A stretch of 64,000 nucleotides of DNA from Leptospira licerasiae serovar Varillal str. VAR 010 (GTDB lineage: Bacteria; Spirochaetota; Leptospiria; Leptospirales; Leptospiraceae): positions 1 through 64,000 of the forward strand of contig NZ_AHOO02000008.1 in the NCBI RefSeq assembly GCF_000244755.1, in the 5' to 3' direction. The notes beneath the pieces were generated by a model, which was not told where the DNA came from, searched no databases, and saw only the letters and a program-made list of their open reading frames with translations. Below, one piece after another: positions 56,111 to 64,000 of this stretch; position 1 is the first letter of the stretch; each line of letters opens with the position of its first letter. The translations under genes and the position numbers were made by a program.

Positions 56111-56290
56111 TTGAGGTCACTTAGAATCGGCACCCGATTAACTCAGGAAGATATGGATGAAGGAGATTTGGCTGTTCGTTTCAGAACGATTCAAGAAATA
56201 TAGAATGGTCGAACTAATCCGAATGTAAATACTTTGTTTCGTATTTCTAAAAGATTAAAAGTTAAACCGAAGGATTTATTTGATTTTTGA
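56111..56290 (+). pseudogene. Remnant of an XRE-family HTH gene
   Basis: One frame resembles the gene just upstream: Thr-Arg-Leu-Thr-Gln-Glu-Asp-Met-Asp-Glu-Gly, Phe-Arg-Thr-Ile-Gln-Glu-Ile, then a TAG in place of a codon in the recognition-helix region, then Asn-Gly-Arg and Ile-Ser-Lys-Arg-Leu-Lys-Val to a TGA at 56288-56290. No start codon or ribosome binding site is evident. It is probably a decayed tandem duplicate. Confidence 0.6.
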
Positions 56291-56573
56291 CTGTTTAAAT
56301 GAGCAACATTTTGTCATAGTATATCTCATTATAAAGATCTTCTTTTATCTAAATTCCATCAACTCGCCTAAATCAATATAATTGAAAGGCTTATTTAATA
56401 TTACATCTACGATTTTGATCATCTCAGCTCCTGTTACCATTCTTTTGAATTCATTTTTAAACGCTTCGTATTAACTATTTGCTAAGCAATCGAAATTTCG
56501 TTCATTATTAGATTATTCTGTATTTTCAATTGACATTATATTTTTTGAAAGGATTTCATACATACGACTGCCT
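56291..56573. other. Promoter region of the restriction-modification gene
   Basis: About 280 bp of AT-rich DNA lies between the HTH remnant and the type IIG gene. It contains no ORF or clear hairpin. An AAAGGA sequence (56546-56551) is too far from the ATG at 56574 to be its ribosome binding site. Confidence 0.35.
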
Positions 56574-59540
56574 ATGGATTTTAAAAGTAAAATAAGAAAG
56601 TTAGTATGGGACTTTGAAAATGAAAATACATGGAAAAGTTCAGAAGAACATATTCAAACTTTATTCACTTCTAGACTTTTAGAGATATTAGGATACAGAG
56701 TCGGTAATATTCGAATTAACAAAGGCCAAGAAGTAAAAACTGGTAAAATACCTGATATACTATTACTAAATGATTCAGGGAATACTCTATTAGTTATCGA
56801 ATCAAAAGATGCCAAAAAAAGTGAATCTTTAGACTCCCGATATAAAAGTAAAACATTCATTGAACAGCTTTTGGGCTACTGTAGAGCTGAAGGAATTCAT
56901 TGGGGAATATTAACTAATTTTGTAGAATGGCGAATTTATTCAGTCTATCAAAACAGATTATATTTGAATAAGAAATTTGCATTTCATGAACTACTCTGGC
57001 CCGGAATAAATAAAGAAGACTATGTCGACCTATTATCGGATGAGGGAATACGTTTCCTCGAACTTATCTCTAAGGATAAACTTGTGCGAAGTAAAGGTCG
57101 CATTGATGATGATCCAGTTTATTATCCAAAGCAAGATGAAATTAAAGAAAAATTTTTCCAAGATTTAAAGAAATGGAGAAGTAATATTCGGAATTATATT
57201 TCAAAAAACTATTCCCACTCCTTTGAATTGAGTAAAATCGATTTAATGACACAACAAATATTGGATCGGCTTATTTTCATCGATTATTGTGCTGATAACA
57301 ATATAATTACGCAAGATCGGTTACATGCAATAGTTCATAGTAAAGAAAAGTTATATCAAGAATTAAGAACCATTTTCCTTGATATGGATGAAAAGTTCAA
57401 TTCTGAGTTATTTTCTCAATCAGATTGCGATCTAATAGAGATAGAAGATAGCGTTCTTAGGCCAGTAATAATTGAACTTTCTAATACAGATTTTAGCAAA
57501 CTGACCGTTCATGTCTTAGGAGAGGTCTATGAAAACTACCTGGGAGAGCTTCTCCAATCAGGCCGAAAAGGAGAAATTATTGACAAAAAGAAAACACAAA
57601 TTAAGGGTTCGCATGGAATTTATTACACTCCTGATTTTATTGTAAATTATATAGTTGAAAACACGGTCGGGATAGTATTAAGTAAATGTAAAACTTTGCA
57701 TGAAATTAGCCAGGTAAAAGTTTTAGACCCCGCATGTGGTTCCGGTTCATTTCTTATTCGCGTATTTGATGAATTTCTAAAACACCATGAAAGGATTAGT
57801 CCTATCGGACTATATCATTTTGAAGTTAGAAAGAAAATTCTTCAAAATAATATCTACGGCATAGACCTGGACGAAAGGGCTGTCGAAATCGCAAAATTAA
57901 ATTTATTAGTAAAAGCGTTAGAAGGAAGTGCAAGAACTTCATTGACCGGAAGAAAACTTTTGCCAAACCTTAAGCTAAACATTCGCTGCGGAAACAGCCT
58001 AATCTTCGGAGAAGGCAATAGCTCGCAAATGGAATTGTTTCGAAATCAACATTTTCGAGATCTTGCCGAACTAACGAAACTCACTGAGCAATACCATCAT
58101 GAAAAATACGATGATAGTGAGAAGGAAAAACTGTATAGTCAGATTCAAATAATTGAAGATACAGTGAATCGTAAGTTAAACAAAAATCTATTTAACTATT
58201 TTGAAAACCCAGATAACGTTAGACCGATGAATTACTCTGTGCTATTTCCACAGGTAAAAGCTGCTGGAGGATTTGATTGCATTGTGGGAAATCCTCCATA
58301 TTTAAGCTACTACGCCCGATTTAAACAAGAAATGTTAAAAAAGGAAGAAATCTATTATAAAGAACATTATGAATTCATATCAGAATCCAATCGAATTATT
58401 GATAAAAATCAAATTAAAGGAAAATTCAATACGGTAATGTTCTTCTTTGAAAGATCGATTCACCTTTTGAAAGACAGAGGATTATGCTCATTTATCGTTG
58501 ATTTAAATATTATCAAAGAGCCTTACAAAGATATTCGTCAATATTTAGTGAATACAGCTTCAATTAGTGAAATAGTTACTGATATTGAAGGGTGGGGAGA
58601 AGTCGGATCTGGCCAAATAATTATCAATTATCAAAAGGGGTTAAATAGTAATAAAAAAATTAGAATTAAAAAAACTCTACTTGATAAAAGCCCAAGATAT
58701 GAACAGCAATCGAGTTTTATTTCATTCTTTACCGACTTTAACAATCGAAAGAGTAAGAAAGACTCATTAGAATCAATAATTAAGAAAATTGAAAATAATT
58801 CCAAAAAGCTAAGCGAGATTTTTCCAAATAAATTAATTCGTACGTCTATAAATTTCGCGGGGAAAAAATCCACATTTCTGACCACACGAAATGCAAATGA
58901 CGCAAAACCTCTTGCTGAAGGCGGCGACTCGATTACGCACAAATATTGCATACCTCAAATTAATTCGTATATAAAATATGATAAAAATATAATTCATTCC
59001 ATTAATAAAAGTAATAATAAGAAGGAAATTGCGAAACAAAACAAACAGGGTAAGGTTGGCGGCCTTGGTGATATTTCAGTCTTCCTGAATCCAAAGATAA
59101 TAGTTCGTCAGGCTGGAGAGTCTATAGTGGCAACTTTCTATGAAAAAGAACTTTATTTAGATTATAGTCTGTTTTCCATTTCAAAAGGAGACGGACCAAA
59201 TTTTAAAAGCGTAGATTTAAAAGAAGTATTAGCTATATTAAATTCTAAATTAATATCATTCTATGCTTGGAATAAAAATATTATTGAACACGGTAAAGGA
59301 GGGACTCCACAGATTCGAATAAAGGGCCTAAGGAATATTCCGTATCCAAATTTAACGAAAGAGGCCTCGGTAGCTCTAAGTCAATTAACAGATTCCATTT
59401 TAAAACTCAACAAAGACACAAACACATTGCAGAATAATAAAATTCGCATACAATCACTTTCTAGAGAAATAGATCAAATTGTTTATCAAATTTACGGACT
59501 GACCGAAAGCGAAATTAATATTATTGAAAATTCGAAATAA
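56574..59540 (+). CDS. Type IIG restriction-modification enzyme (Eco57I/TaqII-like)
   Basis: The 988-residue single-chain protein has, in order, an N-terminal PD-(D/E)XK nuclease (Pro-Asp-Ile-Leu-Leu, then Val-Ile-Glu-Ser-Lys; about 61-76) and a helical connector. An N6-adenine methyltransferase follows, with Asp-Pro-Ala-Cys-Gly-Ser-Gly-Ser-Phe (motif I, near 386) and Asn-Pro-Pro-Tyr-Leu (motif IV, near 573). A TaqI-like target-recognition domain ends the protein, with Gly-Gly-Thr-Pro-Gln-Ile-Arg-Ile. Such enzymes cut outside an asymmetric site and methylate one strand. All key residues are intact. It is adjacent to an XRE gene upstream and to a convergent AAA_13 ATPase gene, a common defence pairing. 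Confidence 0.9.
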   Translation: MDFKSKIRKLVWDFENENTWKSSEEHIQTLFTSRLLEILGYRVGNIRINKGQEVKTGKIPDILLLNDSGNTLLVIESKDAKKSESLDSRYKSKTFIEQLLGYCRAEGIHWGILTNFVEWRIYSVYQNRLYLNKKFAFHELLWPGINKEDYVDLLSDEGIRFLELISKDKLVRSKGRIDDDPVYYPKQDEIKEKFFQDLKKWRSNIRNYISKNYSHSFELSKIDLMTQQILDRLIFIDYCADNNIITQDRLHAIVHSKEKLYQELRTIFLDMDEKFNSELFSQSDCDLIEIEDSVLRPVIIELSNTDFSKLTVHVLGEVYENYLGELLQSGRKGEIIDKKKTQIKGSHGIYYTPDFIVNYIVENTVGIVLSKCKTLHEISQVKVLDPACGSGSFLIRVFDEFLKHHERISPIGLYHFEVRKKILQNNIYGIDLDERAVEIAKLNLLVKALEGSARTSLTGRKLLPNLKLNIRCGNSLIFGEGNSSQMELFRNQHFRDLAELTKLTEQYHHEKYDDSEKEKLYSQIQIIEDTVNRKLNKNLFNYFENPDNVRPMNYSVLFPQVKAAGGFDCIVGNPPYLSYYARFKQEMLKKEEIYYKEHYEFISESNRIIDKNQIKGKFNTVMFFFERSIHLLKDRGLCSFIVDLNIIKEPYKDIRQYLVNTASISEIVTDIEGWGEVGSGQIIINYQKGLNSNKKIRIKKTLLDKSPRYEQQSSFISFFTDFNNRKSKKDSLESIIKKIENNSKKLSEIFPNKLIRTSINFAGKKSTFLTTRNANDAKPLAEGGDSITHKYCIPQINSYIKYDKNIIHSINKSNNKKEIAKQNKQGKVGGLGDISVFLNPKIIVRQAGESIVATFYEKELYLDYSLFSISKGDGPNFKSVDLKEVLAILNSKLISFYAWNKNIIEHGKGGTPQIRIKGLRNIPYPNLTKEASVALSQLTDSILKLNKDTNTLQNNKIRIQSLSREIDQIVYQIYGLTESEINIIENSK

Positions 59541-59610
59541 ATTTTTCAAGTTTCATTTTAGTTAGCATTATGTACCTATCGTATGCGCTCTTAGCTTATT
59601 TAGCCTAAGC

Positions 59611-61815
59611 TTAATTACTATCATTGCCCATCATCATATTATAGTGGGCTTCGTGTCCAGACCTGTTAAAAATTTCGCGAAAAACTTGTAGATAATTCTC
59701 AATCTGGATATCGTCAATTGCTACATAAAGATCGTCCTGTGCAAAATGAGATCCATCATGAACCCAAGAAAAAAGCGACTTGCAAATCAGTTTATCCCGA
59801 CCTTCAAACATATCACATATTCGATCAGGATCTATACCTCCCAATATCTTAAAATAGTTTTCTAAAATTCTTCGTAAAGTATTCTGAATTGTAAGATTCG
59901 ATCTACTCGGATTTCGTATCTCAGACCATAGCAATTCATAAGATGTTTTTATCGGATTGCTTGTATGTTTTTGAAGTTTTTGAGTATTTTCTAGTTTTCT
60001 AATGATCCAAAAGGATTCATCATTTACTCCTCGAGTTCGTCTCTTAGGATTAAAAGCTACCTCCTTTTGAAAATAGACATTATGAGTAAGGACAAATATC
60101 TGCTTAATAATTCCAGCTTCCGATCTCACCTCTTCAAATAATTTCTTAATCAATGAGCTAACAATAAAAAGAACTTCACTATCTAAACTTGAAATAGGAT
60201 CATCGAATACGACAATACGATCCGTTATCATGCCACTTTCCGATTCACTACCTTTTAACAAATAATAAAAGTACAAAAAGCATACAAATGTCTTCTCGCC
60301 TTCACTGAGCGTATCTTTCGCATTTGCGCCATTCGATCGGATCAATTTATAGAAATTACCGGCATCTGACTTATCGAGCTTGAAATTTTGAAAACCAAAT
60401 TTCAAAAGCAAATCGTTAATTCCGTCAATAGTTGGCTGAATAGTAGTCATCCTCATTTCTAAGTCACGCAATTGCTGAGATTTAGTTCCAATCTCTCTAT
60501 CATTTTCATGAATCTTATCTTGAATATTTGAAATGGCCTTTTGAAGTTCATGCTTTTTCTTTTTATAAGAATCAAGAATATCCTTTAACTCAGAAAGAAC
60601 TAAACACCAAACTTCTCCGATAAGTTTATCTTTTTCTATTGAAATATTTGCAATGACTTGATTGTAATTATTAATTTCCAAATTCACTGTTGAAATTAAA
60701 GTATTGAAAACTTCCAAAATACTCTCGAGAGGCTCTAACACTACAATCTGACTAGGTTCCTTAACTTTCTCAGTGATCCTCTGATTATTTATGACTATTT
60801 TTGTATTTAATAAATCACTTTGAAATTTCAATTTCTCGAGATCCAAAAAACGAGATGGGTTAGCGATAATTTGATTGATTGACTGTTGTAAAAGGTCTGC
60901 ATCAGCAGAGTAACGGAAAGCTAAATCTTGAATTCCTTTGGTATCTTTAATAAAAGTTTCGTCAAAGTATTCAGTCAAACTTTTAGTAAATGACTCTTCT
61001 GTAGTCCGTTGACAAAAGGGGCAAACACTATTATTAAGTTCGAAATAATTAAGGCCAGCTCGAACCCAATCACTATTCCCTAACTTTTTAATCATTGCTG
61101 CTATATCTACATCATCCTTACCTATGATACGTTTTGATAAGATGGCATTGCTTTCGTGCTTTACAAGAGAATTTCCGTCGATCTCAATAACCTTGTCTTC
61201 CGGTAGAGACTCTTCACTGAAAACATTTTCCGCTTTCTTTAGCAATTCACTTAGATCAAGAAGAGTTGATTTATTAGATGAATCTTCAATTAAAACTTTA
61301 TCGCGAAATCTATCTGCAGAATTTCGATATCCTATAAATGCGGTACCAAACGAATCATCATACTTTTTCTTCATTTCCCAACAATCATCTTTAAATTTGG
61401 ATTCAATGATCGTCATGTCTTTAATCATTCCATTGGAATCTTCATTTCCATTCAATTCTTCGGAAAGTCTTATATTCTTTCTTCTTAATGTATCAATCTC
61501 ACCTTTCTTATTTTCTATCTGAGATAAAACTTCTGCCTGTTCTTCACCTAGAGTAAAAACCCCTTTCATTTCACTCAATTGAACGAAATTACGATCAACA
61601 AAATCGGAATTATAGACCATAGGCTGAAGCTTTGTTCCTGCCTTCCATAATACTGAGCAAGATCCATATTCTTCTTCATTAGCAATAATACGACTTATCG
61701 TTGTTTTTCCCGAACCATTAGAGCCAAAAATAAAATTAATTCTAGAAAGACTGCTAAGTTCCTCAGGTGTGGAACCAAAAGCCGCAACGTCGGAAATTCT
61801 AATCAACTCAATCAT
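59611..61815 (-). CDS. AAA_13-family ATPase, RloC/PrrC-like
   Basis: The 734-residue protein has an ABC/SMC-type head: Gly-Ser-Asn-Gly-Ser-Gly-Lys-Thr-Thr (near 32-40), signature Leu-Ser-Glu-Gly-Glu-Lys (near 502) and Walker B Phe-Asp-Asp-Pro-Ile-Ser-Ser-Leu-Asp (near 537). A coiled coil lies between, and Cys-Pro-Phe-Cys (near 266) is like a zinc hook. The C-terminal ~120 residues have Arg-Arg-Ile-Leu-Glu-Asn-Tyr-Phe and His-Asp-Gly-Ser-His. The layout matches RloC/PrrC-type proteins, whose C-termini can cleave tRNA anticodon loops when restriction is blocked. Its convergent neighbour is a type IIG enzyme. Nuclease activity is inferred and its catalytic residues are not certain. Confidence 0.75.
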   Translation of the reverse strand: MIELIRISDVAAFGSTPEELSSLSRINFIFGSNGSGKTTISRIIANEEEYGSCSVLWKAGTKLQPMVYNSDFVDRNFVQLSEMKGVFTLGEEQAEVLSQIENKKGEIDTLRRKNIRLSEELNGNEDSNGMIKDMTIIESKFKDDCWEMKKKYDDSFGTAFIGYRNSADRFRDKVLIEDSSNKSTLLDLSELLKKAENVFSEESLPEDKVIEIDGNSLVKHESNAILSKRIIGKDDVDIAAMIKKLGNSDWVRAGLNYFELNNSVCPFCQRTTEESFTKSLTEYFDETFIKDTKGIQDLAFRYSADADLLQQSINQIIANPSRFLDLEKLKFQSDLLNTKIVINNQRITEKVKEPSQIVVLEPLESILEVFNTLISTVNLEINNYNQVIANISIEKDKLIGEVWCLVLSELKDILDSYKKKKHELQKAISNIQDKIHENDREIGTKSQQLRDLEMRMTTIQPTIDGINDLLLKFGFQNFKLDKSDAGNFYKLIRSNGANAKDTLSEGEKTFVCFLYFYYLLKGSESESGMITDRIVVFDDPISSLDSEVLFIVSSLIKKLFEEVRSEAGIIKQIFVLTHNVYFQKEVAFNPKRRTRGVNDESFWIIRKLENTQKLQKHTSNPIKTSYELLWSEIRNPSRSNLTIQNTLRRILENYFKILGGIDPDRICDMFEGRDKLICKSLFSWVHDGSHFAQDDLYVAIDDIQIENYLQVFREIFNRSGHEAHYNMMMGNDSN

Positions 61816-61932
61816 AGCACCCTACTGTTATTTGCACTTTATCGAAATAACTTTTTCAATATCCATTTTTTTTACTTTCTTTTTCTATGTGTCTACCGTT
61901 TTGCTTCCTTAAAAAACAAAAAAGTAATACTC

Positions 61933-63261
61933 ATGCAAGCAGCCTTAAAATACACGGAAATCAACTCTCGCAGACAATCCTTCACTCCTACTCGACCTTG
62001 GATTGAATTCGGAATATTTAATACACGTAATCCGAACCGAGGACCACCTTTCCTCCAATCCAGAACCGCCCCTTCCATTAGAAATACCGAAAATATAAAC
62101 CTCTTCCCAACACCCCTACCTAAACACTACAACCCAGCACTAAACACTGATTACTTCACGGAAATAACCAAGAAGATACTTAATGACTTCTACCCAAAAC
62201 ACTGTCCTACTCCTGAATGTAACAATAGAATCTTAGATAAGGAAATCTCAACAAGACCAGATCTAATTAGATGTCCTCAATGTAGATATCTAACATCAAG
62301 ACTAAGTTACACTCCCCTTCATCATTTCAAACTTCCAATATGGATGTTCGGATATATCCTTTATGAATCACTAATACAATACCCAAAGGTAGTAACAGCA
62401 ACAGAACTAAGTAAGAGGCTAAGAATAGGATATAATGCAGCCAGCTTACTAAAGAGAAGATTCCAACTCTTTGCATCAAACCAATTACCAAAGTATAAGA
62501 AGCTAACCTACGAGGCTCTAAATGATCAGTTCAAGGACTTCCTACTCCCTCCAAATGAGAATAGAGACATTACTAAGATCATGGCAAAGAAGCCTTATAC
62601 TTGCGTAGACACTGTTGTATTATATTCAGCAGGTGAAAGAGCGAGCCAAGGTAGGAAACGTTACAGACATAGTGGACAAACCGCTTCTATATACCTTTCA
62701 GAGAAATTAGGAGGGAGACAAGTCGGAACTCTTGTACAGACTATAGCAATAAAGCAAGGACCAGTATTCTTCTCATCAGTATCTAATCAAAAAGCAGAGA
62801 CTTTAGGACCTCTGATTAAAGAACACTTACCTACTACAACTCCACTTTTTACAGACCAAGGATACCCTTGGCTTTGGGAAATATACAAGAACCACAGATC
62901 AGTTAATCATTCTGCGAGATCGAAAGATAATAGATTCAGATTTGCTCGTAATCGGTGGAGTAAGAATGGAGTCCACAATCAAGTTGCAGAAGGAAACCAT
63001 AGAGTTCTAAAAACCGCTTTTGCTGCTTACGGATATATAAAGCCAAAGTATTCCCAAATGTATCTGAATGAGTTTAGCTTCATTAAGAATGCTAACGTAT
63101 TCGGACTGGATGTGCTGGTTAGTAATGATGATGCCAACAATGGAATGAGGTGTAGAGATAGGGATGCTTTTGCTGTCAATCCGAGAGCGCGACAGAGGGA
63201 GGCGGTTCGGATTGAGAGGAAAGGATTACTATCTCAATACGTCATTCAGAAGTTTACCTAA
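61933..63261 (+). CDS. IS1595-like (ISXO2-type) DDE transposase, C-terminus replaced at the right junction
   Basis: This is a 442-codon protein. A zinc ribbon (Cys-Pro-Thr-Pro-Glu-Cys near 91 and Cys-Pro-Gln-Cys near 115) is followed by a helix-turn-helix region (Leu-Arg-Ile-Gly-Tyr-Asn-Ala-Ala, near 163-172). The RNase H-like core has Asp in Cys-Val-Asp-Thr-Val (near 226), Asp in Phe-Thr-Asp-Gln-Gly-Tyr (near 310) and Glu in [10 protein letters not shown] (near 353). This order fits the IS1595/ISXO2 superfamily. The last 11 codons lie beyond the 40-bp repeat, overlap the antisense end of the flagellar gene, and so come from the flanking DNA. In the circular form the frame would continue into 41-578. 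No flanking inverted repeats of an ordinary IS were found. Confidence 0.8.
   Translation: MQAALKYTEINSRRQSFTPTRPWIEFGIFNTRNPNRGPPFLQSRTAPSIRNTENINLFPTPLPKHYNPALNTDYFTEITKKILNDFYPKHCPTPECNNRILDKEISTRPDLIRCPQCRYLTSRLSYTPLHHFKLPIWMFGYILYESLIQYPKVVTATELSKRLRIGYNAASLLKRRFQLFASNQLPKYKKLTYEALNDQFKDFLLPPNENRDITKIMAKKPYTCVDTVVLYSAGERASQGRKRYRHSGQTASIYLSEKLGGRQVGTLVQTIAIKQGPVFFSSVSNQKAETLGPLIKEHLPTTTPLFTDQGYPWLWEIYKNHRSVNHSARSKDNRFRFARNRWSKNGVHNQVAEGNHRVLKTAFAAYGYIKPKYSQMYLNEFSFIKNANVFGLDVLVSNDDANNGMRCRDRDAFAVNPRARQREAVRIERKGLLSQYVIQKFT
63188..63227 (+). repeat. Right copy of 40-bp direct repeat (candidate attR core)
   Basis: The sequence is identical to bases 1-40 in the same orientation. It lies inside the transposase reading frame and ends one base before the stop codon of the flagellar gene (63229, minus strand). 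So integration leaves that gene intact. Confidence 0.8.
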
Positions 63262-64000
63262 CATCTGATCTTGGGTCTGAACAGTCTTCTGATTCGCCTC
63301 GTAAGAGCGGTTTACTTCGATCATTTCCACCATTTCGGTGACAACACTAACATTAGAAGCTTCTAAATAACCTTGGAGAAGGTTAGGCTCTTCTTCTAAA
63401 AGGAAAGGTCTTGGTTCACCAGACTCAGGAGTATCGTTATAGAAAGAATCGCCTTCTTTATCCAAATGACGAGGATTCTCTACGGTGCGGATCTTGATAC
63501 GATCTAAAAGAACAGGAGTTTCGAATCTATTCTTATCGGCTCCAACGGAATTACGAGGATCATTACCGATCTCACCGTTAATCCAAACTTCTCCATTCTC
63601 TTTGATCAAAAAATTCCCACGAGCGACTTTGATCGGACCATTCTCGCCCATCAAAGGAAAACCTTGAGGAGTCACCAAGTAACCGTTCGTATCCAGGACA
63701 AATGCACCGGAGCGAGAAAGTCTTTCTCCTCTATTCGTCAAAACGCTAAAAAATGCAGGATGTTCGGTGCCAGGTCTATCTTGCAACATCATGTCGAAAG
63801 GATTGTCCGTCTTCTTCACTGCACCTTGTTCAAATCTAGTATAAATTTCATTTACCTCGGCGCCTAACCCGAGTTTGCCGACAACAGGAGCAGTATCAAA
63901 AGATCCCATAGGCACCTTCCCCACTCCGTCCTCACTAAATCTATGGATCAAAAGTTCAGGAAAAGTTTTGAACAACGTTGTGTCCCTTTTGAAGGCGGTC
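63229..64000 (-). CDS. Flagellar hook-basal body protein, FlgF/FlgG (FlhO) family, 5' end outside window
   Basis: The gene ends at a TAG (63231-63229) and stays open to the window edge. The upstream-most visible codons read Thr-Ala-Phe-Lys-Arg-Asp, the conserved segment that follows the N-terminal Asn-Asn-Leu-Ala-Asn motif, so only ~30 residues are missing. The C-terminal [19 protein letters not shown] and the Leu-Leu-Asn-Asp-Val end are the classic rod/hook signature. It forms part of the distal rod of the periplasmic flagellum. This is the chromosomal gene flanking the element; whether it is FlgF or FlgG cannot be settled here. Confidence 0.92.
   Translation of the reverse strand, partial: TAFKRDTTLFKTFPELLIHRFSEDGVGKVPMGSFDTAPVVGKLGLGAEVNEIYTRFEQGAVKKTDNPFDMMLQDRPGTEHPAFFSVLTNRGERLSRSGAFVLDTNGYLVTPQGFPLMGENGPIKVARGNFLIKENGEVWINGEIGNDPRNSVGADKNRFETPVLLDRIKIRTVENPRHLDKEGDSFYNDTPESGEPRPFLLEEEPNLLQGYLEASNVSVVTEMVEMIEVNRSYEANQKTVQTQDQMLGKLLNDVLR

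Larger units (their letters stand above)
41..63227. mobile_element. Putative ~63 kb integrated, plasmid-like genomic element
   Basis: The interval is bounded by an exact direct repeat of at least 40 bp (1-40 and 63188-63227). Inside are a DDE transposase, three tyrosine-recombinase-related genes, a rolling-circle-type replication protein, a replication-type helicase, a DUF932-type plasmid/phage protein, metal efflux cargo and several defence-like modules. Beyond the right repeat comes a chromosomal flagellar gene. What is seen: the repeat, the split gene that would be rejoined across it, and the accessory content. What is inferred: integration by recombination of a circle at the repeat. No conjugation or virion genes were recognised, so the mode of transfer is unknown. 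DNA left of base 1 is not visible, so the left boundary is provisional. Confidence 0.65.

Noticed and set aside
41..63227. Prophage
   Set aside because: No terminase, portal, capsid, tail or lysis genes were recognised, although recombinases, a DUF932-type protein and a gpII-like Rep are present.

Overview
The window looks like spirochaete DNA, most likely Leptospira. It is AT-rich and has many short secreted lipoproteins with loose lipoboxes, including two that resemble a Leptospira-restricted family. It also has a giant SpvB/FG-GAP/RHS protein, and at the right edge a flagellar rod/hook protein of the FlgF/FlgG (FlhO) type. No rRNA, tRNA or CRISPR array was found, and there are no phage structural genes.

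Almost the whole window behaves as one ~63.2 kb integrated element. Bases 1-40 are repeated exactly at 63188-63227, one base before the flagellar gene stop. The right copy lies inside an IS1595-like DDE transposase gene. The left copy lies in the same frame of an orphan 3' gene end with a winged-helix-like domain. Joining the ends in a circle would rebuild a ~610-codon gene, followed by an HNH gene and a hypothetical gene. The element also carries a tyrosine recombinase (12.4-13.3 kb), a short tyrosine recombinase with a degenerate paralogue (40.6-44.8 kb), a rolling-circle-type Rep protein with an SF2 helicase (48-51.5 kb), a DUF932-type protein, and several AT-rich non-coding stretches with strong inverted repeats. 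It therefore resembles an integrative plasmid-like element.

Layout. 0-1.5 kb: left end operon (orphan gene end, HNH). 1.6-12.2 kb: small lipoproteins and the 2418-residue RHS protein. 12.4-16.4 kb: recombinase, HNH nuclease, secreted proteins. 16.5-26.5 kb: metal-efflux module (P-type ATPase, CzcA/CusA-type RND pump, TolC-type channel, Cys/His-rich and His/Met-rich envelope proteins), bracketed by two copies of a 24-bp sequence. 26.6-28.0 kb: an IS with a nonsense-interrupted transposase. 28.1-40.6 kb: a defence-like island. 40.6-52.6 kb: recombination and replication core. 52.7-61.8 kb: HEPN (ApeA-like) protein, lipoproteins, XRE regulator and fragment, type IIG restriction-modification enzyme, AAA_13/PrrC-like ATPase. 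61.9-64 kb: transposase, right junction, chromosomal flagellar gene.

The most interesting system is the minus-strand operon at 34144-28103: MBL-fold hydrolase, E2-E1 fusion, JAB/MPN peptidase, four-TM protein, LRAT/NlpC-P60-like protein, then a zinc ribbon, a GIY-YIG-like protein and a two-TM protein. It resembles the ubiquitin-like part of type II CBASS, but I see no CD-NTase and no ubiquitin-like gene. It is divergent from an XRE/ImmA-IrrE regulator pair with a perfect palindromic operator between them. Beside it lies a trypsin-like protease plus STAND-type ATPase pair.
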